A stretch of DNA of 64,000 nucleotides, taken from contig NZ_CP134706.1 of assembly GCF_038246755.1 (NCBI RefSeq), positions 3,410,001 through 3,474,000 of the forward strand. The letters are read 5' to 3'. The translations under genes and the position numbers were made by a program. This stretch comes from Micromonospora sp. FIMYZ51 (GTDB lineage Bacteria > Actinomycetota > Actinomycetes > Mycobacteriales > Micromonosporaceae). Below the pieces are notes generated by a model, which worked only from the letters and a program-made list of their open reading frames with translations, had not been told where the DNA came from and ran no database searches. Positions 17,669 through 26,640 of the stretch are shown here, piece by piece (positions within the stretch are counted from its first letter, which is position 1; every line of letters begins with the position of its first letter).

Positions 17669-20668
17669 ATGTCAGACCTGACCCGACGGCAGGCCCTACA
17701 GATCGGCGCGGCGGGCGCGGGTGGCGCCCTGCTGCCGCTGCCATGGACCGCCGCGGCCCGAGCGGACACGGCGGCACCACCACAGGTGCTGGCCGCCGGT
17801 GACCTGGCGCTCTGGTACGACCGGTCCGCCGGTACGGACTGGCTGCGGGCGTTGCCGATCGGCAACGGCCGGCTCGGCGCCATGGTGTTCGGCAACACCG
17901 ACACGGAACGCCTACAGCTCAACGAGGACACCGTCTGGGCCGGCGGACCGCACGAGCCGAGCAACCCGCGCGGCCTGGGCGCGCTGGCGGAGATCCGGCG
18001 ACTGGTCTTCGCCAACCAGTGGACCCAGGCCCAGAACCTGATCAATCAGAACATGCTCGGCAACCCGGTCGGTCAGTTGGCGTACCAGACCGTCGGCAAC
18101 CTCCGGCTGGCCTTCCCCGCCGGCAGCGCCGGGCAGTACCACCGGCAACTGGACCTGACCACCGCGACCACCTCGGTGTCGTACGTGACGAACGGGGTGC
18201 GCTACCAGCGCGAGGTGTTCGCCAGCGCGCCGGACCAGGTGATCGCGATGCGGCTGACGGCCGACCGGACCGGCTCGATCACCTTCACCGCCACGTTCGA
18301 CAGCCCGCAGCGGACCTCGGTCTCCAGCCCGGACGGCGCCACGATCGCCCTGGACGGTGTCTCCGGCAACCAGGAGGGCGTCACCGGCCAGGTCCGGTTC
18401 CTCGCCCTGGCTCACGCCACCGTCAGCGGCGGCACGGTGACCAGTTCCGGTGGCACCCTGCGGGTCACCGGCGCCAACAGCGTGACCCTGCTGGTCTCCA
18501 TCGGCTCCAGCTACGTCAACTACCGCAATGTCGGCGGCGACTACCAGGGCATCGCGCGGCGGCAGCTCACCGCCGCCCGGGCCAGCAGCTACGACCAACT
18601 GCGCGCCCGGCATGTCGCCGACTACCAGGCGCTGTTCGGGCGGGTCAGCCTCGACCTGGGGCGCACCTCCGCCGCCGACCAGCCGACCGACGTACGCATC
18701 GCCCAGCACAACAGCGTCAACGACCCGCAGTTCTCCGCGTTGTTGTTCCAGTTCGGCCGGTACCTGCTGATCTCCTCCTCGCGTCCCGGCACCCAGCCGG
18801 CCAACCTCCAGGGCATCTGGAACGACTCGCTGACCCCGGCCTGGGACTCGAAGTACACGATCAACGCCAACCTGCCGATGAACTACTGGCCGGCCAACAC
18901 CACGAACCTGTCCGAGTGCCACGCGCCGGTATTCGACATGGTCAGAGACCTCGCGGTCAGCGGGGCCCGCACCGCGCAGGTGCAGTACGGCGCCGGTGGC
19001 TGGGTCACCCACCACAACACCGACGCCTGGCGGGCCACCTCGGTGGTCGACGGTGCGTTCTGGGGCATGTGGCAGACCGGCGGCGCCTGGCTGGCCACCC
19101 TGATCTGGGACCACTACCTCTTCACCGGTGACGTCGAGTTCCTCCGGGCGAACTACCCCGCGATGAAGGGTGCCGCCCAGTTCTTCCTCGACACGCTGGT
19201 GACCGAGCCGAGCCTCGGTTACCTGGTGACCAACCCGTCGAACTCGCCGGAACTCGGACACCACCCGGACGCCAGTGTCTGCGCCGGGCCCACAATGGAC
19301 AACCAGATCCTGCGGGACCTCTTCGACGGGTGTGCCCGGGCGAGCGAGATCCTGAACGTCGACGCCACCTTCCGGGCCCAGGTGCGGGCCACCCGGGATC
19401 GGCTCGCGCCGAACCGGATCGGCTCGCGCGGCAACATCATGGAGTGGCTCTACGACTGGACGGAGACCGAGCGCAATCACCGGCACGTCTCGCACCTGTA
19501 CGGGCTGGCGCCCAGCAACCAGATCACCAGGCGCGGCACTCCGCAGCTGTTCGAGGCGGCCCGGCGCACGCTGGAGATCCGTGGCGACGACGGCACGGGC
19601 TGGTCGCTGGCCTGGAAAATCAACTTCTGGGCCCGGCTGGAGGAGGGCAACCGCGCCCATGACCTGATCCGCTACCTCGCCACCCCGGCCCGGCTGGCGC
19701 CCAACATGTTCGACCTGCACCCACCGTTCCAGATCGACGGCAATTTCGGCGCCACCGCCGGCATCGCGGAGATGCTGCTGCACAGCCACGTCGGCGAACT
19801 GCACATCCTGCCGGCGCTGCCGACGGCCTGGCCCACCGGGCAGGTGAGTGGCCTGCGCGCCCGGGGCGGGCACACCGTCGGCATCGCCTGGAGCAACGGT
19901 CAGGCCACCGAGGTACTCGTCCGACCGGATCGTGCCGGCACGGTCCGGCTTCGGGGCCGGCTCTTCGCCGGCAACCACACAGTGGTCGACACCACCGACG
20001 GCACGCCGGCCCGCACCACCCGGATCGAGACCGACCTCATCGAGGTCACCGTGACGGCCGGCCGCACCTACCGGGTCACCGGCTCCGGGTCCGGCCCGAC
20101 CACACCGCCGCTGGAGCAGAGCTTCACAAACGCCAGCACCACAAACGACAACAACACCGGTGCCGGCAACTTCGACGGCAACGGCGCCACCCTCTCCGCG
20201 CAGGCACTGGCCGCGGCGGGCGTCACCCCGGGCGCCACCGTGAGCCGTAACGGGGTGAACTTCCGCTGGCCGAACGTCGCACCTGGCGGTGCCGACAACG
20301 CCATCGCCTCCGGGCAGTCGATCGGTGTGACGGGCACCGGCCGCACCCTCGGCTTCCTGGCCACCGGCACCTACGGTGCCGTGTCGGGCACGGCCGCGGT
20401 GGTCTACGCCGACGGCAGCCGGCAGACCTTCACGCTGAGCACCCCCGACTGGTACGGCGGGCCGCACGCCGGTGCCACCGCCGCCATCGTGATGGCGTAC
20501 CAGAACCGGCCTGGAAACCAGCGGCAGAACGTCTCCGCCTGTATCTACTACGTGGGGGTGGGGTTGCAGAACAAACCGGTGGCCCGGGTCGAGCTGCCCA
20601 ACATCAGCGCGCGTCCCGCAGCCAACGTACCGACCATGCACATCTTCGCGATCGCGATCGGCGGCTGA
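17669..20668 (+). CDS. Secreted alpha-L-fucosidase, GH95
   Basis: The 999-residue protein starts with a Tat signal (MSDLTRRQALQIGAAGAGGA) and continues with the GH95 catalytic region: LALWYDRSAGTDWLRALPIG at the N-terminus, NANLPMNYWP with the two active-site Asn, the EWLYDWTETERNHRHVSHLY segment, and DGNFGATAGIAEMLL with the catalytic Asp. It should release terminal (1,2)-linked L-fucose from plant xyloglucan or similar glycans outside the cell. A C-terminal 180-residue module from about residue 815 is joined by a Thr/Pro link; it resembles appended beta-sandwich modules of actinomycete GHs but I cannot name it. ATG 17669 follows GGAGG. It supplies substrate for the fucose importer and pathway upstream. 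Confidence 0.92.
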   Translation: MSDLTRRQALQIGAAGAGGALLPLPWTAAARADTAAPPQVLAAGDLALWYDRSAGTDWLRALPIGNGRLGAMVFGNTDTERLQLNEDTVWAGGPHEPSNPRGLGALAEIRRLVFANQWTQAQNLINQNMLGNPVGQLAYQTVGNLRLAFPAGSAGQYHRQLDLTTATTSVSYVTNGVRYQREVFASAPDQVIAMRLTADRTGSITFTATFDSPQRTSVSSPDGATIALDGVSGNQEGVTGQVRFLALAHATVSGGTVTSSGGTLRVTGANSVTLLVSIGSSYVNYRNVGGDYQGIARRQLTAARASSYDQLRARHVADYQALFGRVSLDLGRTSAADQPTDVRIAQHNSVNDPQFSALLFQFGRYLLISSSRPGTQPANLQGIWNDSLTPAWDSKYTINANLPMNYWPANTTNLSECHAPVFDMVRDLAVSGARTAQVQYGAGGWVTHHNTDAWRATSVVDGAFWGMWQTGGAWLATLIWDHYLFTGDVEFLRANYPAMKGAAQFFLDTLVTEPSLGYLVTNPSNSPELGHHPDASVCAGPTMDNQILRDLFDGCARASEILNVDATFRAQVRATRDRLAPNRIGSRGNIMEWLYDWTETERNHRHVSHLYGLAPSNQITRRGTPQLFEAARRTLEIRGDDGTGWSLAWKINFWARLEEGNRAHDLIRYLATPARLAPNMFDLHPPFQIDGNFGATAGIAEMLLHSHVGELHILPALPTAWPTGQVSGLRARGGHTVGIAWSNGQATEVLVRPDRAGTVRLRGRLFAGNHTVVDTTDGTPARTTRIETDLIEVTVTAGRTYRVTGSGSGPTTPPLEQSFTNASTTNDNNTGAGNFDGNGATLSAQALAAAGVTPGATVSRNGVNFRWPNVAPGGADNAIASGQSIGVTGTGRTLGFLATGTYGAVSGTAAVVYADGSRQTFTLSTPDWYGGPHAGATAAIVMAYQNRPGNQRQNVSACIYYVGVGLQNKPVARVELPNISARPAANVPTMHIFAIAIGG

Positions 20669-20696
20669 CGCCGGACCGCACGCGACGGTTGACGAA

Positions 20697-20744
20697 CCGG
20701 GGCGGGTCGGCCGGATCCACGAAGGACCGGCCGACCCGCCCCGG
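20697..20744. terminator. 18-bp perfect hairpin, bidirectional terminator
   Basis: Arms 20697-20714 and 20727-20744 pair perfectly around a 12-base loop. It lies between the convergent GH95 and esterase genes, 29 bases past one stop and 12 past the other, so it probably serves both. Confidence 0.85.
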
Positions 20745-20756
20745 TGTGCCGGACCG

Positions 20757-22067
20757 TCAGCCCTTTCGCTGGGCCAGCAGCCACTTGAGGATGCTCTGGT
20801 CCTCGTAGGTCGGGCCGTAGGCCGCGTGGTAGTCGGGAAGCGAGAAGACGTCGTTGCCGTACTCGGTGTAGTGCAGCAGCGTGGCGATCTGCTCGGGGGT
20901 CTTGCCCCGCGCCTCGTACGCCGAACGCAGCGCGCTGTGGGAACCACGCGCGAGCGAGATGTTGAGCAGGTGGTCGTTGACGCCGTGGGTGATCCAGAGC
21001 GGGACCTCGCCGGCGGCGATGGCCGTCGCCTGCGCGGCGCTGAGCTGGAAACCGCCGGTGACCAGGCCGGCGGTGAACAGGTCGGGACGCTTGGCGAACG
21101 CCTCCCACAGCAGCCGCGAGCCGTACGAGACGGTGGTGGCGTACACCCGCCCGGTGTCCACCGCGAAGTCCTTGCTGAACTGCTCGACCAGCTTGATCAG
21201 CAGGTCGCCCTCGGCGGGCAGGCCGACGCGCTGGTTCTGTGGCGCCAGCACGATCACGTCCTCCTGGCTGCCCGTCCAACTGGACTGCAACCAGGCGGTC
21301 GCCGGGATGTCGGCGGCGATCTGTACGCCCAGGTTGTCGCCGTCCCAGCCCATGCCGTGCCCGGGCAGCACCACCATCAGCGGGTACTTCTTACCGGGCT
21401 GGTAGTTCTTCGGCAGGTGGTAGTGGTACGGCAGCACCAGGCCGGCGTTGAGGTACGAGCCGTACTGGAAGTCGTCGACGAGCAGGTTGACCGCCGGCTC
21501 GGTGACGCCCCGCGAGAGCTTCGGGGTGGCCTTGGCCAGCACCGGTCCCTTGCCCTTGCCCTTGCCCGGCTGGGCGTGCACGTCCTTGCGCTGCACCACC
21601 TGGGTCGGCAGCTCGGCGTTCACCTTGACGTGGCACAGGAAGGTCGGGCACTTGGAGAGGACGACCGTCCAGCCCAGGTTCTCGTCCGGGTCGAGTTCGA
21701 CGATGACGTACCGGCCCGGCACCGATCTGCGGTCGGCGCGCGAGGTGGGCGCGTCGTTGGTGTAGGTGTGGGTGATCTTCCGCTCGGCCAGCTTCGGCAG
21801 GTCCTCGATCGGGTTGAAGCGGAAGTTGTACGTGGTGTCCGAGACGGCGAAGGTCGAGTTGTCCAGGGTGCGGTCGTTTACCGTCTGGCCGTACTCGACC
21901 GCGACGGCGGAGACCTTCTGGCCGTAGGTGTAGACGGTGGTGATCGGGGTGATGCTCTTGATGCCGTCGCTGGGGCCGCCGTGGTCCTTCGACGCGGCGT
22001 AGGCCGTGCCGGACGAGGCGAGCGCCAGCACCGTGGCGACGGCGATCAGGCTCCTTCGCAGTCTCAT
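20757..22067 (-). CDS. Secreted esterase/peptidase-like alpha/beta hydrolase with N-terminal Ig-like domain
   Basis: The 436-residue protein has a Sec signal (residues 1-25, ending GTAYAA), an N-terminal beta-rich region that resembles the EstA Ig-like domain (ITPITTVYTYGQKVSAVAVEYG), and an alpha/beta-hydrolase domain opening with LPYHYHLPKNYQPGKKYPLMVVLPG. The nucleophile elbow is TVSYGS, a variant of GxSxG. Acid and base candidates are THGVNDH and LPDYHAAYG. Comparable proteins cleave esters on plant polymers, but the substrate here is unknown. ATG 22067 follows AAGGAG. A perfect TTGACA promoter and the same LacI operator as the GH32 locus lie upstream. Confidence 0.82.
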   Translation of the reverse strand: MRLRRSLIAVATVLALASSGTAYAASKDHGGPSDGIKSITPITTVYTYGQKVSAVAVEYGQTVNDRTLDNSTFAVSDTTYNFRFNPIEDLPKLAERKITHTYTNDAPTSRADRRSVPGRYVIVELDPDENLGWTVVLSKCPTFLCHVKVNAELPTQVVQRKDVHAQPGKGKGKGPVLAKATPKLSRGVTEPAVNLLVDDFQYGSYLNAGLVLPYHYHLPKNYQPGKKYPLMVVLPGHGMGWDGDNLGVQIAADIPATAWLQSSWTGSQEDVIVLAPQNQRVGLPAEGDLLIKLVEQFSKDFAVDTGRVYATTVSYGSRLLWEAFAKRPDLFTAGLVTGGFQLSAAQATAIAAGEVPLWITHGVNDHLLNISLARGSHSALRSAYEARGKTPEQIATLLHYTEYGNDVFSLPDYHAAYGPTYEDQSILKWLLAQRKG

Positions 22068-22156
22068 CGGTTCTCCTTGTCGACGTCCGTCTGACCGGAC
22101 ACCCGCTGTCATCGCTTTCGGCGAGCGGTGGTGGGCATGGTGTGGCGGGAACGGTC

Positions 22157-22203
22157 GCTAAACTGATTTAGCAGAGCATCTGCCCAGGACCGCGTCATGT
22201 CAA
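22157..22203 (-). promoter_or_regulatory. Promoter with CTAAA-type LacI operator (site 3)
   Basis: Read on the minus strand, TTGACA (22198-22203) is followed after 17 bases by GATGCT (22175-22180), then the palindrome of 22157-22172, the exact reverse complement of that at 1843-1858. Identity with the 1.8 kb site runs for 26 bases (22154-22179). It drives the esterase and puts it in the same regulon as the first importer. Confidence 0.7.
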
Positions 22204-22422
22204 GACCGCCGAGGGTTCGCCACCCGGCGTGCCGGCGGGGTCGCGGTATGCCACTGACCGTCGCATGTGGTGTATCGTCTCCGTTCGATGGCCGTTCACG
22301 ATCGGGCTCGCGCGTTCCCCGGCACCGCCCGTCGCCACCGGCCTTGACCTGCGGTGACCTGGCCGAACGGAGGAGCGCTTCGTTCGTTACGAGACCGTGA
22401 CCGCTGGATTACCAACCAGGTG

Positions 22423-22450
22423 TTGACCTGGCCAATGTGAGCGCTAACAC
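22423..22450 (+). promoter_or_regulatory. Promoter with TGTGAGCGCTAACA operator
   Basis: TTGACC (22423-22428), 16 bases, then TAACAC (22445-22450). The operator TGTGAGCGCTAACA (22436-22449) covers the spacer and -10 region. The same layout is seen before araB at 30596-30624. Confidence 0.65.
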
Positions 22451-22513
22451 TTGGCCTCCAAGTGCGACCCGCGCAGCCGATCCGACGGCGCGAGTTCCAG
22501 ATTGGGGAAGCCA

Positions 22514-23647
22514 GTGAGCAGAAGAGTCCTGGCCGCTCTCGGCAGCGCCGTACTGGCGCTCAGCCTGGCGGCCTGTAGTGGCGAGGGCGCCGGCAGCGGT
22601 GGGAATGACAGCGAGAAGCCCACCGACCTGACCATCGGCGTCTCGATGCCGACCCAGACCTCCGAGCGGTGGATCGCCGACGGCAACTCGGTGAAGGAGA
22701 AGCTGGAGGCCAAGGGCTACAAGGTCGACCTCCAGTACGCCGGTGACGACATCCCCACCCAGTCGCAGCAGGTCGACCAGATGATCACGCGCGGCGCCGA
22801 CGTGCTGATCATCGCGGCCATCGACGGCACCGCGCTCAGCGGCCAGTTGCAGGCGGCGGCCGACGCGAAGATCCCCGTCATCGCCTACGACCGGCTGATC
22901 CGGGACAGCCCGAACGTCGACTTCTACGTCAGCTTCGACAACTTCAAGGTCGGTGTCGCGCAGGCCACCGCGTTGCTGGTCGGGCTCGGCGTGCAGAACA
23001 AGGACGGCTCGAAGGGCGACGCCAAGGGCCCGTTCAACATCGAGCTCTTCGCCGGCTCGCTTGACGACAACAACGCCCACTTCTTCTTCAACGGCGCGAT
23101 GGAAACCCTCAAGCCGTTCATCGACGATGGCACGCTGAAGGTCAAGTCGGGACAGACCAAGATCGAGCAGGTGGCGATCCTGCGCTGGCAGCAGGAGGCC
23201 GCGCAGAAGCGGATGGAGGACCTGCTGACCTCCAGCTACAACGACGGCGCCAAGGTCAACGGGGTGCTGTCGCCGTACGACGGCCTGTCGCGCGGCATCA
23301 TCACCGCCCTCCAGAACGCCGGCTACCGCGGCGACGCGATGCCGGTGGTGACCGGGCAGGACGCCGAGATCGCCTCGGTCAAGCTGATCAACGACGGGGT
23401 GCAGAACTCCACCATCTTCAAGGACACCCGCCTGCTGGCCGAGCAGGCCGTGGTCGCCGGTGAGGCGTTCCTCCAGGAGAAGCAGCCGGAGGCCAACGAC
23501 ACCGAGACCTACAACAACGGGGTCAAGGTGGTGCCGTCCTTCCTGCTGCCGGTCGAGACCGTCTACAAGGAAGAGATCAAGCCCATCCTGATCGACTCCG
23601 GTTACTTCACCGCTGAGGAGGTCGCCGCCGGTCAGGCCAAGAGCTGA
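22514..23647 (+). CDS. ABC importer sugar-binding lipoprotein (XylF/ChvE type)
   Basis: The 377-residue protein has a lipobox (LSLAAC) and a type 1 periplasmic-binding fold with the ChvE/XylF-like signatures IGVSMPTQTSERW, QVDQMITRGADVLIIAAIDG and VIAYDRLI. It also has PVVTGQDAEIASVKLI near the C-terminus. GTG 22514 is chosen because it follows GGGGAAG and starts the signal peptide. These receptors bind xylose, glucose or galactose/arabinose; the neighbouring operators are shared with the arabinose and xylanase genes, so a pentose or a plant hexose is likely. A strong hairpin follows the gene. Confidence 0.9.
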   Translation: MSRRVLAALGSAVLALSLAACSGEGAGSGGNDSEKPTDLTIGVSMPTQTSERWIADGNSVKEKLEAKGYKVDLQYAGDDIPTQSQQVDQMITRGADVLIIAAIDGTALSGQLQAAADAKIPVIAYDRLIRDSPNVDFYVSFDNFKVGVAQATALLVGLGVQNKDGSKGDAKGPFNIELFAGSLDDNNAHFFFNGAMETLKPFIDDGTLKVKSGQTKIEQVAILRWQQEAAQKRMEDLLTSSYNDGAKVNGVLSPYDGLSRGIITALQNAGYRGDAMPVVTGQDAEIASVKLINDGVQNSTIFKDTRLLAEQAVVAGEAFLQEKQPEANDTETYNNGVKVVPSFLLPVETVYKEEIKPILIDSGYFTAEEVAAGQAKS

Positions 23648-23658
23648 CCGTGCGCGCC

Positions 23659-23689
23659 GGGCTCGGCGGCGGTGCCCGCCGCCGAGCCC
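23659..23689 (+). other. 14-bp perfect hairpin between binding-protein and ATPase genes
   Basis: Arms 23659-23672 and 23676-23689 pair perfectly around TGC, 12 bases after the binding-protein stop. There is no U-run. It is placed to protect the upstream message or partly stop transcription into the ATPase gene. Confidence 0.75.
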
Positions 23690-23744
23690 ACCTCCTTTGG
23701 CCTGACCATTCTGCCCAGCACGACAAGATCGCAGGACGGTGATC

Positions 23745-25283
23745 ATGGGCGACAACATCCTCGAGATGCGTCGCATCACCAAGACCTTCCCGGGAGTGGC
23801 GGCGCTCCAGGACGTCTCGCTCGCCGTGGCGCGTGGCGAGATCCACGCCATCTGCGGTGAGAACGGCGCCGGCAAGTCCACACTGATGAAAGTGCTCTCG
23901 GGCGTCTATCCGTCCGGCAGCTACTCCGGCGAGATCCTCCTCGACGGCAAGCCTGTGGACTTCCGCGGCATCCGGGACAGCGAGCAGCACGGCATCGTCA
24001 TCATCCACCAGGAACTCGCCCTGGTGCCGTACCTGTCGATCGCCGAGAACATCTTCCTCGGCAACGAGCGCCGGGGGCGCAGCGGTCTGATCGACTGGAA
24101 CCGCACCAACGCCGACGCCGCCGAACTGCTCGCCTCGGTCGGGCTGCACGAGAACCCGGTGACGCCCGTCGTTCAGCTCGGTGTCGGCAAGCAGCAACTG
24201 GTGGAGATCGCCAAGGCACTCTCCAAGAAGGTCCGGTTGCTGATCCTGGACGAGCCGACCGCCGCGCTCAACGACGTCGACTCGGCGCACCTGCTCGACC
24301 TGATGCGTCGGCTCCGCGACCAGGGCATCACCTGCATCATGATCTCGCACAAGCTGAACGAGATCACCTCGATCGCCGACTCGACCACCGTGCTGCGCGA
24401 CGGCCGGACGGTGGAACGGCTCGACATGCGCTCGGGCGAGGTGAGCCAGGAACGGATCATCCGGGGCATGGTCGGTCGGGACCTGGACAGCTTCTACCCC
24501 GACCGGGTCAGTACGCCGGGCGCGGAGGTGCTGCGCATCGAGAACTGGACCGTACGGCACCCGACGCAGGACCGGCTGGTCGTCGACGGCGCCAGCCTCG
24601 ACGTACGGGCCGGCGAAGTGGTCGGCATCGCCGGACTGATGGGAGCCGGACGCACCGAACTGGCGATGAGCGTCTTCGGTCGCTCGTACGGCCGGGACAT
24701 CACCGGCCGGCTGTTCATGCACGGCAAGGAGATCAGGGCACGCTCGGTCGCCGAGGCGATCAACAACGGGATCGCGTACGCGACCGAGGACCGCAAGCGG
24801 TTCGGGCTCAACCTCATCGAGGACATCCGGCGCAACGTCTCCTCCGCCGGCCTGCGCAAGCTCGCCCGCTTCGGGTGGGTGCACGACAACGAGGAGACCA
24901 AGGTCGCCGAGGCGAGCCGGCGCGACATGAACATCAAGGCGCCGAGCGTGATGGCCGTGGTGGGCAAACTCTCCGGCGGCAACCAGCAGAAGGTCGTCCT
25001 GTCGAAGTGGCTCTTCACCGACCCGGACGTACTGATCCTGGACGAGCCGACCCGCGGCATCGACGTCGGCGCCAAGTTCGAGATCTACACGATCATCAAC
25101 CGGTTGGTCGCGGCCGGCAAGGCCGTCATCATCATCTCCTCGGAACTGCCCGAACTGCTCGGCATGTGCGACCGCATCTACACGCTCTCGGCGGGCCGCA
25201 TCACCGGCGTGGTACCGGTCGGTGAGGCGACCCAGGAGAAGCTCATGGAACTCATGGCGAAGGACAAGGAACCCGTGCGATGA
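23745..25283 (+). CDS. ABC sugar importer ATPase, two fused NBDs (XylG/MmsA type)
   Basis: The 512-residue protein has two NBDs. The first has Walker [10 protein letters not shown], an ATPase signature at [15 protein letters not shown] and Walker [12 protein letters not shown]. The second has the usual weak Walker A ([10 protein letters not shown]), [15 protein letters not shown] and an intact [18 protein letters not shown] 23745 is preferred to the in-frame GTG 23739 because of the spacing from AGGA. It energises the XylF-type receptor and the permease that overlaps its stop codon. Confidence 0.92.
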   Translation: MGDNILEMRRITKTFPGVAALQDVSLAVARGEIHAICGENGAGKSTLMKVLSGVYPSGSYSGEILLDGKPVDFRGIRDSEQHGIVIIHQELALVPYLSIAENIFLGNERRGRSGLIDWNRTNADAAELLASVGLHENPVTPVVQLGVGKQQLVEIAKALSKKVRLLILDEPTAALNDVDSAHLLDLMRRLRDQGITCIMISHKLNEITSIADSTTVLRDGRTVERLDMRSGEVSQERIIRGMVGRDLDSFYPDRVSTPGAEVLRIENWTVRHPTQDRLVVDGASLDVRAGEVVGIAGLMGAGRTELAMSVFGRSYGRDITGRLFMHGKEIRARSVAEAINNGIAYATEDRKRFGLNLIEDIRRNVSSAGLRKLARFGWVHDNEETKVAEASRRDMNIKAPSVMAVVGKLSGGNQQKVVLSKWLFTDPDVLILDEPTRGIDVGAKFEIYTIINRLVAAGKAVIIISSELPELLGMCDRIYTLSAGRITGVVPVGEATQEKLMELMAKDKEPVR

Positions 25284-26530
25284 CCAGCACCAAGCCCTCC
25301 TCGGTCGCGAAGGGCGAGCCGACCGAGAGCGCACCCGCCGCCGCGCTGCACGTCGGCACCAGCGATCCCCGTACGCTGATCCTGAACAACCTGCGGCAGA
25401 GTGGCATCTTCGTCGCCCTCGTCGTCATCGTGGCGCTCTTCGCGTTCCTGACCGACGGTCTATCGCTGAGCCCGGGCAACATCACCAACATCGTCCTTCA
25501 GTACTCGTACATCCTCGTGCTCGCCATCGGCATGGTCATCGTGATCATCGGTGGGCACATCGACCTGTCCGTCGGCTCGGTGGTCGCGCTCACCGGCGCG
25601 GTCTCCGCCGTGGTCGTCATCCGGCAGGGCCAACCCTGGTGGGTGGGCGTGCTGGCCGCGATCGCGGTCGGGCTCGCGGTCGGCGCATGGCACGGCTTCT
25701 GGGTGGCGTACGTCGGCATCCCCGCGTTCATCGTGACCCTGGCCGGCATGCTGCTCTTCCGCGGCCTCACCCTGCGGGTGCTGGACAACATCTCGCTGTC
25801 GCCGTTCCCGGCCGAGTACAACCGGATCGCGGCGGGCTTCCTCAACGGACTCATCGGCGGCGACGGCTACGACGCCTTCACCCTGCTCATCGGCGGCATC
25901 GCGGTGGCCGGCTACGTGGTGAGCTGCTTCCGCACCCGGGTGGCCCGGATCCGCTACCAGCAGCCCGTCGAGTCGTTCGCGCTCTTCGTCGCCCGGATGG
26001 TGCTTGTCGGTGCCGTGGTCATGTGGTTCGCCTGGCAGTTGGCCCACGCCCGGGGGCTGCCGATCGTGCTGATCATCCTCGCCGCCTTGGTGCTGGTCTA
26101 CGGGCTGCTCACCCGGCGTACCGTCTTCGGTCGGCAGGTGTACGCGATCGGCGGCAACCTCTCCGCGGCGATGCTGTCCGGCGTGAAGGTCAAGACGGTC
26201 AACTTCTGGATCTTCGTCAACATGGGCTTCCTGTCCGCGGTGGCGGGCATCATCTTCTCCTCCCGGTCCAACGGCGCGCAGCCGGCGGCCGGCAACATGT
26301 TCGAACTGGACGCGATCGCGGCGGCCTTCATCGGCGGTGCGGCCGTCACCGGTGGCGTCGGAACGGTCGTCGGCGCCATGGTCGGCGGGCTCATCATGGC
26401 GGTGATGAGCAACGGCATGCAGCTGATGGGCGTGGACCAGTCGATGCAGTCGGTGGTCAAGGGCCTGGTGCTGCTCGTCGCGGTGGCCTTCGACGTCTAC
26501 AACAAGCGTCGCGCCGGCGCGAGCCGGTGA
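25280..26530 (+). CDS. ABC sugar importer permease (XylH/MmsB type)
   Basis: The 416-residue membrane protein carries family motifs [33 protein letters not shown] and [14 protein letters not shown]. At 416 residues it is longer than RbsC (about 320), as XylH/MmsB proteins are, with extra hydrophobic segments in the middle. ATG 25280 overlaps the ATPase stop. Together with 22514 and 23745 it makes a complete CUT2 importer. Confidence 0.92.
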   Translation: MTSTKPSSVAKGEPTESAPAAALHVGTSDPRTLILNNLRQSGIFVALVVIVALFAFLTDGLSLSPGNITNIVLQYSYILVLAIGMVIVIIGGHIDLSVGSVVALTGAVSAVVVIRQGQPWWVGVLAAIAVGLAVGAWHGFWVAYVGIPAFIVTLAGMLLFRGLTLRVLDNISLSPFPAEYNRIAAGFLNGLIGGDGYDAFTLLIGGIAVAGYVVSCFRTRVARIRYQQPVESFALFVARMVLVGAVVMWFAWQLAHARGLPIVLIILAALVLVYGLLTRRTVFGRQVYAIGGNLSAAMLSGVKVKTVNFWIFVNMGFLSAVAGIIFSSRSNGAQPAAGNMFELDAIAAAFIGGAAVTGGVGTVVGAMVGGLIMAVMSNGMQLMGVDQSMQSVVKGLVLLVAVAFDVYNKRRAGASR

Positions 26531-26640
26531 TCGGCTGGCGCGGGCCGGCGGGTGCCAGGCCGGTCCGCGCCTTGACGTCCGGCACCGTGTTGGCGACACT
26601 GCCTCCCGTCAACTGTCCGCATCAGCGCTGATGCCGGAGG

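Larger units (their letters stand above)
22068..22513. other. Divergent control region with two operator types
   Basis: This 446-base region separates the esterase from the second importer. The esterase side holds a CTAAA-type promoter/operator and the importer side a TGTGAGCGCTAACA promoter/operator. No gene is seen; the 67-codon frame at 22197 is Arg/Pro-rich with no RBS and is not supported. Confidence 0.6.

Noticed and set aside
17912..20947. A 1011-codon open frame on the minus strand opposite the GH95 gene
   Set aside because: It mirrors the GH95 codons, is Arg/Gly/Val-rich with no family signature, and is explained by third-position GC bias.
22197..22400. 67-codon plus-strand ORF between the esterase and importer
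   Set aside because: No RBS, biased composition, and it overlaps the esterase promoter.
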